In this document: piece after piece, positions 10,936 through 20,507 of the stretch
How positions within the stretch are numbered: the first letter of the stretch is position 1
Layout of the letters: each line of letters starts with the position of its first letter
Source: Microglena sp. YARC
Lineage: Eukaryota > Chlorophyta > Chlorophyceae > Chlamydomonadales > Chlamydomonadaceae
Assembly (NCBI GenBank): GCA_022414725.1
Contig: CM039465.1
Span: 21,538,201-21,602,200, forward strand
Direction: 5' to 3'
Length of the DNA: 64,000 bases
Made by a program: the position numbers and the translations under genes
The notes under the pieces: generated by a model
Told to the model about the DNA's origin: nothing
What the model saw: only the letters and a program-made list of their open reading frames with translations
The model's database searches: none

Positions 10936-11646
10936 CTAGATCACAACCCCATCAACCCTATGGAGGAGGACCTCCCGGAGGACCCCATGGAGGAGGACCA
11001 AGCCACCACCCCCACCCCCGCCGTACAAACAACCCAGACCACCCACCGCACCAATCTCCCATATTGGGAACCCCAAATCGACTCCAACTGCCAAATACAC
11101 TCCATCAACATTTACCTGGGGTACAAAGCTCTTGATCTTGACGAAATCCTAGACTTTTCTGTAAAATTAGACACTCATGTGCGCAACTATACGTGCCAAC
11201 AATGGACCCTAGAAGGGCACTATGACAGTCTCACTGGTACCTATTCTAGCAATCTTATTAATTTCTACCTTTCTTCCAACAAATCTCACCTTGGCCTCCT
11301 TACTAAGCACACCAACCCAAGATACATTCCCCACCATATTAGCCCCCACACAGAAATCGCAGGGACTTCACTGACCTACTCTGAAGGTATCATGCTGGGC
11401 AGCTCACAGATGCAGATCCTACAACGCATCCCTACCAACTGCTCTTGCTTCCTCCTACATTATCACTCTGGATATGGACATGCTAAGGCCATTAAGCAAC
11501 TGGACGGTGAGTGGTGGGATATGAACTCTGAAGGCCCCTATCCCCTGAAGCCTCCTGACTGGCAACATCTTCAAGGGCACATTTACACCCTTACAGACAC
11601 ATCTGGACTACCCTGCCCTCAACTTTTCCAGCCTGAAATTTACTAA
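10819..11646 (+). CDS. Josephin-like cysteine protease, copy 3 (intact domain)
   Basis: This is an open frame of 275 codons. The first ~80 codons include the end of copy 2 and an acidic Pro-rich linker (MEEDLPEDPMEEDQ). The domain starts at 11059 with YWEPQIDSNCQIHSINIYLG, matching the Josephin signature Q-x4-C-x2-H-x2-N. The second half reads YGHAKAIKQLDGEWWDMNS, the pattern H-x3-(I/V)-(K/R)-x-L-x-G-x-W-x2-x-N-S that carries the catalytic His and Asn in Josephin proteins. All four key residues are present. Dualen elements are known to carry a cysteine protease; the specific Josephin likeness is my reading of the motifs, and OTU or another papain-fold family remains possible. The frame ends at TAA 11644 and reopens in the same frame. 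Confidence 0.7.
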   Translation: MVLDRLSQKPTHSPEHPRKWASIQGHTYTLQPGQPNEAWLDHNPINPMEEDLPEDPMEEDQATTPTPAVQTTQTTHRTNLPYWEPQIDSNCQIHSINIYLGYKALDLDEILDFSVKLDTHVRNYTCQQWTLEGHYDSLTGTYSSNLINFYLSSNKSHLGLLTKHTNPRYIPHHISPHTEIAGTSLTYSEGIMLGSSQMQILQRIPTNCSCFLLHYHSGYGHAKAIKQLDGEWWDMNSEGPYPLKPPDWQHLQGHIYTLTDTSGLPCPQLFQPEIY

Positions 11647-11745
11647 GAACCAAACAACCCAACTCAAACTATCATTATAGACCTACCTACCACTCTTACT
11701 CACAATGCTACCGACTCCTCAGACCAGATAGTTCTTACAGACCAG

Positions 11746-12116
11746 ATGGATCTTACAGACTCCTCACAACTTCAACAACTTCTCTCAGACCTTCCACACC
11801 CTACAGATCACATTCACCCTGCAGATCCTACAGAGCCCCCAGCTCCTACAGAAACTGTAGACCTTGTCTCTGATGATGAGGAGCCTCCCAAATCTAAGAA
11901 ACCTAAAAGAACCTCTACCCGTTGCAACCCCACTTCCCTCCACTCAAACTCTACACATAAATCACCGACCACCAAAAAAACACCCAGGGATACAACTCAA
12001 CCTCCCAAGACTAACCTTCCTATCCCTACTAGACCTGCCATACCCGACAGCAACAAGATGCGCCAGAGCAGGATCTTTGGAGCAGAACCTCCTACCAAGA
12101 AACCTACTCCCCCCAG
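11746..12116 (+). CDS. LINE linker with SUMO-interacting-type motif and basic NLS-like stretch
   Basis: This is in the same frame as copy 3, after the TAA at 11644 (possibly a CAA-to-TAA change). The first Met is 11746 but the frame is open from 11647. A Thr/Asp-rich start (repeats of LTD) leads to VDLVSDDEEPP, a hydrophobic core followed by acidic residues that fits the SUMO-interacting motif consensus. KSKKPKR follows directly and resembles a nuclear-localisation signal. The rest is Pro/Thr/Lys-rich and looks disordered. Copia element 1 interrupts the frame at 12116. After removal of that element and one TSD copy, the frame continues into the APE domain at 19046. Confidence 0.6.
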
Positions 12117-12440
12117 TATCAGATTGAAATCACTCCGGTAGAGTGGACAGTAGATTAAAGCAGCGGAACAGACGCACCAATCTATACACGGAGACAAGGA
12201 TAACGTTACAGACACAGGAGACCCATAAAGGGGCACCTGTGGTGAAAGGAGGCGGTAGACAGGAACCTAACAGGGTATAGATCAGACCGGAGACGTAGGT
12301 GACAGGAAGCTGCCACTGAGTCATCTCAAGATGACTCAGTCCCACGGGAAGCTGGCTCAGGAGAGCCGATAGTTCTAAGGGAGTACATAAGTAGTCACCA
12401 AGTCATAAAACGCGTGAGAGCACCGCTATACATGCTGATA
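12117..12440 (-). repeat. 3' LTR of copia element 1
   Basis: This is a direct repeat of 18717-19040. On its inner side (12441 onward, read on the minus strand) the purine stretch ATAGGTGGAG abuts the LTR. A second copy of that tract lies about 40 bp further in, and the same pair occurs in copia element 2. Confidence 0.95.
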
Positions 12441-12828
12441 CTCCACCTATGACACAGGTGACATACAATAGTACTACTCCACCTATGGCACTGGTGACAT
12501 AGAACTATATGTAACAAATTAAAAAAAAAAAATCAAAGAACTCCGAAAAAGAAAATCGAGAGAAACTTCAAATGAAACCCGAAGGGTGTAAGGGAACGTA
12601 TGAAGCAAGGCAAAGAACCAAAATTTGCCAAGTGGATATAAGAGGACAACTAAATATCAAAGTCGGGTAACAACGGTATAGAAAACCTGATCCGGGAATA
12701 GGAACTAATGCCAATCAATGATAACTTAAAGAAACTCTAAATGTAACCAAAGAAACCCTAAAATGTAACCAAAAATTCCAGAATACATGTAACCAAAATT
12801 CTAGAATACATGTAACCAAAAAATTGGT

Positions 12829-13887
12829 TTAAGGAGAAGCAGTCATTCCAAACATGCGAATGAAACGCCAGAACACCATAGGATCAAGGGGCTTGGTGAA
12901 GGGGTCAGCACAGTTGTCCTTAGTGTTAACATAGGCAACATCCACCTGGCCATCCTCCACCAGCTCCTGGATATAGTGATGGATGACATCAATGTGCTTG
13001 TTGCGAGGGAGCAGGTGACAGTCATTGGCCCAGCTCAAGGACCCCAAGTTGTCACCCTGAATGGTGACCAGGTCACAAGGCAGCCCTAGATCAATTCTCA
13101 ACTTTTTCAACCATTGCACCTCCCTGGCAGTCTGAGACAGGGCCTGATACTCAGCCTCACTGGAGCTAACAGCAACAGTGGGTTGCCTTTTGCTCATCCA
13201 GTTCACAAGGCAGCCTCCAGCAAGCATAGCATAGCCAGTCTGAGATCTCCTGTCAGACCCATCATCAGCAAAGGATGAGTCACTAAAGACAGTAAAAGAG
13301 AAACCAGGGCTGTGAGTGTAAGTGAGGCCCAGATGGGAATGTTCTCTCAAATACAAAAGCAAAGCGCTTGCTGCAGCCCACAGGGGGGCAGTGGGTTGAG
13401 CAGAAAACCTGGACAGGTAGCTAACAGCAAAAGAAATATCAGGCCTTGTGCAGGTAGCCAGGTACAGCAAAGCCCCCACAAGAGAGAGGTACTGGCTATT
13501 AGAGGCCAGAGGTTCTCCAGGAGGATCAGTGACAGTGCACTTGGACATGGGAACTGAAAAACTTGGGCTTGGTAGCAGCAGTGAGACCAAACTGCTCCAC
13601 CAGCTCAACAATGTAGGAGTGCTGGAGAGGTCGATCTTAACACACCTGCCGTCAGAATCAAGTGTACAAGTCATGTCCAATGAAAGGAACTGGACAGGTA
13701 CACCCATTTCCTTGACTTCCCACCCAGCTGCTTCCATAGCCTTGATCAGCAAGGCATACCTATGCAGCTCACTAAAAGCACAGATAAAGTCATCCACATA
13801 GGTCAGGACATAGCTCCACCCACCAGTAGAATCCCTCCTGAAAATACAGAGCAGGTTCAGCTTTGCACATGGTAAAACCGTGGGCAA
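12829..13887 (-). CDS. Copia element 1 RT C-terminal half and RNase H
   Basis: This is an open frame of 352 codons. Near the start VLTYVDDFICA is the RT catalytic box with its two Asp residues. The RT connection region follows (SLVGALLYLATCTRPDISF, the copia-typical GxLLYL...TRPDI), and then RNase H with FSDSSFADD, SSSEAEYQAL and the C-terminal HIDVIHHYIQE. In the family this region copies the RNA into DNA and removes the template. The upstream RT half is in other frames (13888-14719). It ends at TAA/TGA 12829 before about 390 bp of 3' untranslated sequence. Confidence 0.9.
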   Translation of the reverse strand: MPTVLPCAKLNLLCIFRRDSTGGWSYVLTYVDDFICAFSELHRYALLIKAMEAAGWEVKEMGVPVQFLSLDMTCTLDSDGRCVKIDLSSTPTLLSWWSSLVSLLLPSPSFSVPMSKCTVTDPPGEPLASNSQYLSLVGALLYLATCTRPDISFAVSYLSRFSAQPTAPLWAAASALLLYLREHSHLGLTYTHSPGFSFTVFSDSSFADDGSDRRSQTGYAMLAGGCLVNWMSKRQPTVAVSSSEAEYQALSQTAREVQWLKKLRIDLGLPCDLVTIQGDNLGSLSWANDCHLLPRNKHIDVIHHYIQELVEDGQVDVAYVNTKDNCADPFTKPLDPMVFWRFIRMFGMTASP

Positions 13888-14080
13888 CCAAAACCTGCTT
13901 TACATCTTTGCTCCAAGCCCTGGGTGCCTGCTTCAAACCATAAAGAGATTTAATTAGCTTGCACACAAGGGGAACATTGTCAGGACCAAGTTCATGAAAG
14001 CCCTCAGGCTGGTTAACAGAACAGGTCCAGACAGGTTCCAGCTTGGCATTTCAAGAATGCAGTCTTGATGTCCAGCTGCC

Positions 14081-14719
14081 TCACAAACATTTTTCTATGA
14101 GTGATGGCAGCAAGGAGCACACGAGACCTGCTTTAGAGGAGACGGGGGCATATACATCATGGTAGTCCAGCCCAGGACGTTGCAGAAAACCACGAACTAC
14201 AAAACGAGCTTTAAAACGCAAAGAACCATCAGCCCCATGTTTCTTGACAAATAACCATCTGCCAGATAGAATCCTCTGCCTAGGAGGCTGTGGAGTGAGG
14301 ACCCAAGTGCCATGAGCATGGAGGGAGGCCCTCTCATCCTTCATAGCCTGCAGCCAGAGATCTCTGTCAGGGTTGGTAGGTAACATTGCAGCTTTATAAG
14401 AGAGTTCAGTAGAGGTAGAAATAAAAGCCCCCACGTACAAGCAGTGTACTTGTACATGGGCAGCGGGGATATCAGCAGTATCAGCAGTAACCGGTAATAA
14501 AGCCCCCAGCGCAGCACTCATGCGTGGTTGAACAAGGCCGGCCTCCTTTGCCTCTAAATCGTCGAAGCCTGGGTACACTGGAACACCCCAGCCATACGCA
14601 GTATCTGACCCGGACCAGTGTTCGAGGTCATCACTCACATCATCTGAGACGGCCACATCGTCGCAATGCCTGGTCCGGTATAAACCACCAGGTATAGCAG
14701 GGGGTGAAGTGATCAACAA
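14081..14719 (-). pseudogene. Copia element 1 RT N-terminal half
   Basis: This is a frame of 212 codons. Residues 1-110 are the variable integrase-RT linker. The RT start follows: DRDLWLQAMKDERASLHAHG, then GRWLFVKKHGADGSLRFKAR and VVRGFLQRPGLDYHDVYAPV, all typical of copia RTs. The frame breaks after VSSKAGLV. The next 190 bp (13888-14080) carry RT fragments such as RQLDIKTAFLK in other frames, so at least two shifts separate this half from the YVDD half. Confidence 0.85.
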
Positions 14720-14989
14720 CTCCCGCGAGCTATCCGAATAGGTGACGGGGGGTGGCGACTAGTGGGCAGTGGACCTGTACTAGGTTCCACTATGACCGAG
14801 GCTGTCCTAATCCTACGACTTCACCGACGAAACGTGGCGCAGAGGAAGGCCCGGCGACCCCCTGAGATTCGAAATAAATTAGAGCTTGAAGGAACATCAG
14901 ACTCCCCCTGGCCCAATGCCGCCGCACGCGATACAGCACCATCATTACCTGGCCTGGGACGCATCGTCATCCCATGACCAGTAAAGCGG

Positions 14990-15968
14990 TCAACAATCGG
15001 GGTTGTAAAGGGCCCAGGACATTGTCAGTAGTATCAAGCCCTTTACCGATGATAGCGGCAGGGGTGCGAGAAAAATACTGAGATCCATCATAGGGAGAGA
15101 GCCCAGGGATACAGTTATAGCTAAACTGTTCATAGAAGAGACATCACGACTCTCTACCACCTGGCGCAACTTCGGAACCCAAACAAAATAACCCTTACTC
15201 ACCAGAGAATACCCAACCAGTCTACCAGATAACGCCCTTTCGTCTAGCTTATTGCGTTTCTTCCCATTCACTAAGGTAACATAGCATGGGCACCCAAACA
15301 CGCGCAATAACGATACATCAGGTAGAACCCCAAAGAACAACTCATAAGGAGTCTTGTCACCCTGATTAGGCAGCCGGTTGCGTAGGTAACAAAGCGGCGA
15401 GGAAGGCATAGGGCCAAAAAGGACTTAGTGAGCTTAGACTCTAAGTGAATGCTCCTAGCTACGTTCTGAAGGACCCCATTGTACCGTTCCACAGTCGCAT
15501 TCTGCTGAGCAGTGTAAGCCATGGACAATTCATGCACAGCACCAACCGATTCTAACCAATCCTCGAACCACTTCACTATAAATTCCTTAGCCCTGTCAGA
15601 CCTAAGACACTTGAAAACAAAACCATGCAGCTGAGTCATCCATCTGAGGATGGTAGTTTGAACTGCTAAGGGAGCTTCCTCCCTGGTTCTCAAGCACAAT
15701 ACCTCAGCATAGCCAGAGTATTGGTCAGTGAGACACAGAAACATAAAACTCCCCACGCAAGCCCCTAATATTAAATGGCCCCATGATGTCCAAGTGAAGG
15801 CGTTGTAATGGGGCACGGATCCTAGTTTTGCTTTCTTTAGGAAAAGGGATACGTTTTCCCTTTGCCTTCTGACAAGCATCACATGGGATCTTAGACAGTC
15901 TTTGCACCTGTTGGAGAGTGAGGGGTAAGTTCTGAACCAAACCCTTCCTTACAAGGTTGTGCATGGCA
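14990..15968 (-). pseudogene. Copia element 1 integrase (several frameshifts)
   Basis: There are three overlapping frames. 15964-15725 carries the end of the GAG-pre-integrase finger (CDACQKAKGKR) and the first catalytic Asp (LHLDIMGPF). 15882-15271 carries the core (LTDQYSGYAEV, LRSDRAKEFI with the second Asp, QQNATVERYNGVL with the Glu). 15409-14990 carries the C-terminal part (GDKTPYELFFGVLPDVSLL, RVFGCPCYVTLV, GRLVGYSLVSKGYFVWVP). Catalytic residues are all still visible, but at least three single-base shifts prevent expression. Confidence 0.85.
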
Positions 15969-16480
15969 TCATAGCCAGGGTGACACAGCCCGCCTATGCC
16001 ACAACCATTCAGGAGTGGTAGGGATCACAACTCCACCATCCTCATCAACATCAAGAGCAAAAGCTGGATAATTTTCAGCACCATACAAACGGCCACGAGG
16101 GGGTGTGCAAAACTTGTACACACCATCACTGGAGGCAGGGAAAGACCACAGAACAGAAGAGCCCTGTGTGGCAGTACAACTAAGACTATCAAAAGAAATC
16201 TTGCAGTTGTGAGCATGGGCAACAGCATTTACTGACATGAGGTTCACCGGACAGTGTGGGATGTAGAGAACATTGGTTAAAGTGATTGGTGTTGGTAACC
16301 AATCACTACATAACACAATGGAACCCTGACCCACAGACCGTTGAACCACACCATCACCAAATTTAACTGCTGGCCCAGTCTCAGAAGCATGAAACACAGT
16401 GAACAAAGACATATCACCTGTGATTGACATCCCAGCTCCAGAATCAACATGCCAGACACCCTCAGACAGGCTCGGGCTGC
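15969..16480 (-). pseudogene. Copia element 1 protease and GAG-pre-integrase region
   Basis: The frame is open from the TAG at about 16530 down to 15969. WHVDSGAGMS near 16440 is the aspartic-protease active site D-S-G-A. LPTPITLTNVLYIPHCPVNL follows, typical of copia proteases (x-L-x-x-V-L-Y-x-P). WLWHRR near 15985 begins the GAG-pre-integrase finger, and a one-base shift at that point breaks the frame. The protease is in the same frame as Gag and is separated from it by a single TAG. Confidence 0.85.
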
Positions 16481-16529
16481 AGACATTTGAAAATTTCGCA
16501 GTGCAAGAGAAAAGGACAGAGCGTACCTC

Positions 16530-17906
16530 CTATTTCTTGTCCAAAGCATACCCATCAATCTGAGCCTGCAAGGAGGCCAGCTGCCGCGGAGTAAGCACAC
16601 CTGGAAGGGCCAAGGCCATGGGCACCGGATTGGTAACCGGTGCACCAGGCTTGGTCTTACGCAGGTGCGGATGCTTCGTGAAACAGCGATCCTCCGAGTG
16701 GGTCGTCTTGCTGAGGCATGGGCCCCAAGTGCAATCCAGACGTCGCTTGTTGGAACCAGAACCCTGAGTACCAGATCCCTGCCCACGCTGAAACGCAGCA
16801 TTGGCAGGAACCTGGGGAGCGTCCCGGGACCAACCAGGATGCCTGGAGTCGGACCTGGGGAGAGCAATGTTCAAAATGTCGAGAGACCGATATGCCTCCA
16901 GACAAGACCAGTAATCTACAGTCTGTCTGTTAGCCAACATCATACCGTACTGGATCCGCAGCGATTCAAATCGGATCAAACGGATCCCATTCACAATGGT
17001 TTCCATGGCGTGGCGCTGAGTGACAGGATGTCCAGCACTGCGGAGGTCAGTGCACAGACTGCGAACCATGCGAAAGAAATCATCGGCACGGTCAGAAGGG
17101 CCCATGTGCGCATTATGAAGTTCGATACGCATGAGAGGGACTCTAGAGGCAAGGGCATCAGACTGCGTCTTCCGGATATCCAAAAGGATATCCCGAGGGG
17201 TGGCAAAGTCCTGGTATACCTTGACCATATCGTCCTCCATGTTCGCGAGCATCATAGTTAAACACATGAACTCCTGACGTTCGAGAGGCAGTGCACTGAA
17301 CCCCAACAGTGCAGGATCAAACCGAGACTCACCATGAATGAGGGTATTAGACCCAGCTCCAATCGCAGAAGGGACAGGAGCCAAGGACCTACGAATGTCC
17401 ATGAAATACTCCGCAGCAAGACCAGCGTCAAGAGCGCGCTGGTCGTCTATGTTCCTAATCACAGGAATGGACCTCGCAACACTCATAAGCAGCTCGAAAT
17501 CTGGGCTAACAGGACACAGAGGGACAGGCACTCGCACAAACTGATAACCAAGCTTCTCGTGATCACTACGCCTCGTACCACCAAAGGAAACACTATGATC
17601 TGGGGGATACAGAATCCCAGAAGTGACTGGACCAATAAAAGAACGACACCTGGTACCAAGCTCAGAGAAAGCCATCACTCGGCGATGCCTCAGCTTCACA
17701 CTAACATTTGCCATTGTAGCCTGCATATCCATCCGACCGTACAAAGAGCGGTTCAAGGACTCACCATCCCGTCGATCCTGGTTGATCAGGCGGTAGTCCC
17801 GCAAGTTCAAAGTCGGAGGAGATCCACCAGTGAGCAGATGCTCCCAAGATTCGCATGACCGCGTATATAGCATAGGAGGAGGGCCAGGGGCAGGAGGCAG
17901 CTCCAC
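16530..17906 (-). CDS. Copia element 1 Gag, main part
   Basis: This open frame of 458 codons is the particle protein of the element. A capsid-like helical region (about residues 170-350, for example MMLANMEDDMVKVYQDFAT) is followed by a basic Gly/Ser/Arg region. The Cys/His motif CTWGPCLSKTTHSEDRC has spacing C-x4-C-x5-H-x4-C, wider than the usual CCHC knuckle. The frame ends LDKK-TAG, and the same frame continues into protease. The N-terminal part lies in another frame (17807-18685), so the Met given here is probably not the true start; a one-base shift near 17900 separates the two. Confidence 0.75.
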   Translation of the reverse strand: MELPPAPGPPPMLYTRSCESWEHLLTGGSPPTLNLRDYRLINQDRRDGESLNRSLYGRMDMQATMANVSVKLRHRRVMAFSELGTRCRSFIGPVTSGILYPPDHSVSFGGTRRSDHEKLGYQFVRVPVPLCPVSPDFELLMSVARSIPVIRNIDDQRALDAGLAAEYFMDIRRSLAPVPSAIGAGSNTLIHGESRFDPALLGFSALPLERQEFMCLTMMLANMEDDMVKVYQDFATPRDILLDIRKTQSDALASRVPLMRIELHNAHMGPSDRADDFFRMVRSLCTDLRSAGHPVTQRHAMETIVNGIRLIRFESLRIQYGMMLANRQTVDYWSCLEAYRSLDILNIALPRSDSRHPGWSRDAPQVPANAAFQRGQGSGTQGSGSNKRRLDCTWGPCLSKTTHSEDRCFTKHPHLRKTKPGAPVTNPVPMALALPGVLTPRQLASLQAQIDGYALDKK

Positions 17907-18685
17907 CGGCGGAGGCGGAGGGGTTCCAGGGAGGCACCAGCAGCAGAGGTGCGTGCAGAGGAAACAGCAGCCTCGCGAGAGCGAGTGTGGTAGCCAGGGA
18001 GGCCACGCTCCATGGGGGCAGATGCAGAGGAAAAAGAAGCAAAGCCCTTCAAGAAAGTGGGCTTAGCCACCTCCGGGTAAGCCGGGGGAACAGGCTCAAA
18101 GGGAGGCGCCGACGAAGGCTGAGGCTGATACACAGGCGAAAGTTCTCGATTAGGCATCTGCTGATCAGCAGGCTCATACACCGGTGAAACAGCGGAAGTC
18201 TCAAAGACACGAGTGGCAGCAGCAGATGGGGTCACGCCACCGAAGTCAGCACTCGTAGCACTCTTCAAGTCCTCCTCATCATCAGTAGTAGTAGAGTAGT
18301 CTTCATCATAATTGAAGGGGACGCAATGAGGCTGCGGGTCTGATGCACAACGGATGATCTGTGTCTGTACACAACACAGCTTCATCAAGACATCCTCAAC
18401 ATCAGAGGACAGGCGTCGAAGATTGAGAGAAGGAACCGTAAAGTTGGAGGATTTATCGGGGGGGGTTACTTCCTTGATGGCGGAAGGACCCTCCTCTCCG
18501 GCAGCAGAGGCCGCTGGCGCGCAGTCGTCTAGCCAATCTAGAGGAACCTTCACCCCCGTTGGGAGGATTCGGTCGCATCCATTGCTCACAATGACACTGC
18601 GGATCCCACGAGCCCATGAAACACCATTAAGTTTGGTAAGTTTCACAAAGCCGGCAGGAGGCCCTCGCGGAAGTTGCATTATCAA
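17890..18685 (-). pseudogene. Copia element 1 Gag, N-terminal part
   Basis: The frame starts at ATG 18685 or 18679 (MQLPRGPPAGFVKLTKLNGV), about 35 bp inside the 5' LTR. It runs through an acidic, Ser/Pro-rich region (DEDYSTTTDDEEDLKSA) to the frameshift near 17900. The first ~60 codons are recognisable in copia element 2 at 20508-20690, which supports this start. After the shift the product should continue as the 16530-17906 frame. Confidence 0.7.
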
Positions 18686-18716
18686 AGCAGTGGTAGTGAT
18701 GAGGAGCCCAATGACC
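18685..18716 (-). promoter_or_regulatory. Putative primer-binding site of copia element 1
   Basis: On the minus strand GGTCATTGGGCTCC directly follows the 5' LTR; element 2 has GGTTATACGGCCC in that place. Both resemble GGTTATGGGCCC, the complement of the anticodon region of initiator tRNA-Met. That matches the half-tRNA priming known from Drosophila copia rather than priming by a tRNA 3' end. Confidence 0.5.
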
Positions 18717-19040
18717 TATCAGATTGAAATCACTCCGGTAGAGTGGACAGTAGATTAAAGCAGCGGAACAGACGCACCAATCTATACACGGAGACAAGGA
18801 TAACGTTACAGACACAGGAGACCCATAAAGGGGCACCTGTGGTGAAAGGAGGCGGTAGACAGGAACCTAACAGGGTACAGATCAGACCGGAGACGTAGGT
18901 GACAGGAAGCTGCCACTGAGTCATCTCAAGATGACTCAGTCCCACGGGAAGCTGGCTCAGGAGAGCCGATAGTTCTAAGGGAGTACATAAGTAGTCACCA
19001 AGTCATAAAACGCGTGAGAGCACCGCTATACATGCTGATA
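18717..19040 (-). repeat. 5' LTR of copia element 1
   Basis: This is a direct repeat of 12117-12440, with one visible difference. Confidence 0.95.
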
Positions 19041-19045
19041 CCCAG

Positions 19046-19751
19046 ACTCACCACAAAAACCCTTCCAACGAAAAGAATTAAAATAACCCACACTACCTCA
19101 TATCCTGTTCAACAGCAGCAAACTGCACTCTATCTCACTAACATTATCACTTCCAACTGCAGAGGCATCTTCTCATCCTGGGAAACACTCTACGACAATA
19201 TTCGAACTAATGAGCCAGACATTGCTATTCTCACCGAAACAAAACTCACCTCTAACAACACAGGTATAATTAATATGATCAAACAAGACCTATCTGAGTA
19301 CCACTTTCATCACAGCAGCAAAACCATTAAGCAAGCTACCAATGCAGACAACATTGTAACCCGCTCAGCTGGAGTTATCACACTTATAAAAAAGACTCTT
19401 ACTAAACATCCAATTAAACATGAAGTCCCCACTGACATAGCTGGTCATCTCACTCATCAAACTATTAACAACACTACCCACATTTTAGGCGTCTACATGC
19501 CCTGCAATGACCCTGCCAAAAGAGCCCGAATTTATGAACACATTCACTACATTATATCCCAAAACCCCTCTCATCACTATATTGCAGGGGGAGACTGGAA
19601 TGCAGCCTACTACCTTACTGATAGAAGCAACACAATCAAGCACCTGGAGGACCAGCCCCACTATCAACACCTTAATAAATATCCAATTCACATTCAACCG
19701 TCACCACGTCCCACACTTACTCAGACAACACTTCCTACAGTAGCAGGATAG
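19046..19751 (+). CDS. LINE APE-type endonuclease
   Basis: The domain nicks target DNA so that RT can prime on it. The frame comes in from the SIM region (see 11746) and shows the exonuclease III-like motifs in order: ITSNCRGIFSSWETL (Asn), EPDIAILTETKL (catalytic Glu), SAGVITLIKKTL, ILGVYMPCND and IAGGDWNAAY (Asp and Asn). The C-terminal motif TYSDNTSYSSRIDDI occurs at 19715-19760 in a different frame, and the final part is in yet other frames, so this copy has at least two shifts after 19690. The Met at 19014 lies in the copia LTR and is not the real start. Confidence 0.88.
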
Positions 19752-20187
19752 ATGACATCATTTCTCATCAACCCCCCAACTGCAACCACGGTGACAGAAA
19801 CTGCACACCAAATGGGAGACACACTGGACCACTTGACCCTGGAACAACACATTACCTCCTCTCTCTTTCCCCCTCCTAACCTTGACATACACCTCACAAT
19901 CCAACACCTCAACTGCAGCTTCCTCTCAAGCAACAAGACATGGCCAAAGCTAAAGAAGCCATCTCTAATCAATTTCTCCATCAATTCCAGCACAGCCACA
20001 TTAACATAGATAAAGCCTGGACTATAGCACAAACTTTACTGGGAGAAGATAAAACATCTGCACACATTCAATCTATTATTAGACAAGAACTCAAAGCCAC
20101 CATACCAGAAGACCTTAACAGCATGACAAATCATCTCATGGTCACTCTTCACCAAGCTCTCTCCATCATGACTGACACCTGCCCTAC
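19752..20187 (+). pseudogene. LINE APE C terminus and APE-RT linker (frameshifted)
   Basis: Pieces in alternating frames: SRIDDIISHQPPNC at about 19740-19790, PPNLDIHLTIQHLNCSF at about 19870-19930, then MAKAKEAISNQFLHQ from 19940. The last runs to the copia element 2 insertion at 20187 and resumes in frame at 24438. The terminal APE motif (SDH) is not clearly visible. Confidence 0.65.
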
Positions 20188-20472
20188 TATCAGCATGAAT
20201 AGCGGTGCTCTCGCTTGTTTTATGTCTTGGTGACTCCTTATGTACTCCCTTAGAACTATCGGTCCTGACAGTACTATGTCAGCTTCCCGTAGACTGTGTC
20301 ATTCTTCATGACACTGTGTACCCTGATCAGGTTCCAGGCTACCGCCCCTTTCCTCCGCTGGTGTCCCTTTATGGTTCCCCAGTCTTTTGTAATTTTATTC
20401 TCGTCTCCGCATTTATAGATTGGCGTGCTGCACACACAAAGTCCACTCTCCGGAGTGTTATCCAAGCTGATA
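20188..20472 (+). repeat. 5' LTR of copia element 2
   Basis: This is a direct repeat of 24153-24437. It is followed directly by GGTTATACGGCCC, the presumed half-tRNA primer site. Confidence 0.95.
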
Positions 20473-20507
20473 GGTTATACGGCCCTTCATTTACTACCAC
20501 TGCTTTG

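Larger units (their letters stand above)
12117..19040 (-). mobile_element. Ty1/copia element 1, near full length
   Basis: The LTRs 12117-12440 and 18717-19040 (324 bp) differ at one visible position. They are bounded by a perfect CCCAG duplication (12112-12116 and 19041-19045). The LTR ends form the inverted pair TATCAG...CTGATA instead of TG...CA. Minus-strand genes in copia order are Gag, protease (DSGAG), integrase, RT (YVDD) and RNase H. Several frameshifts and one in-frame stop make it non-coding as it stands, although the LTRs show a recent insertion. Confidence 0.95.
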
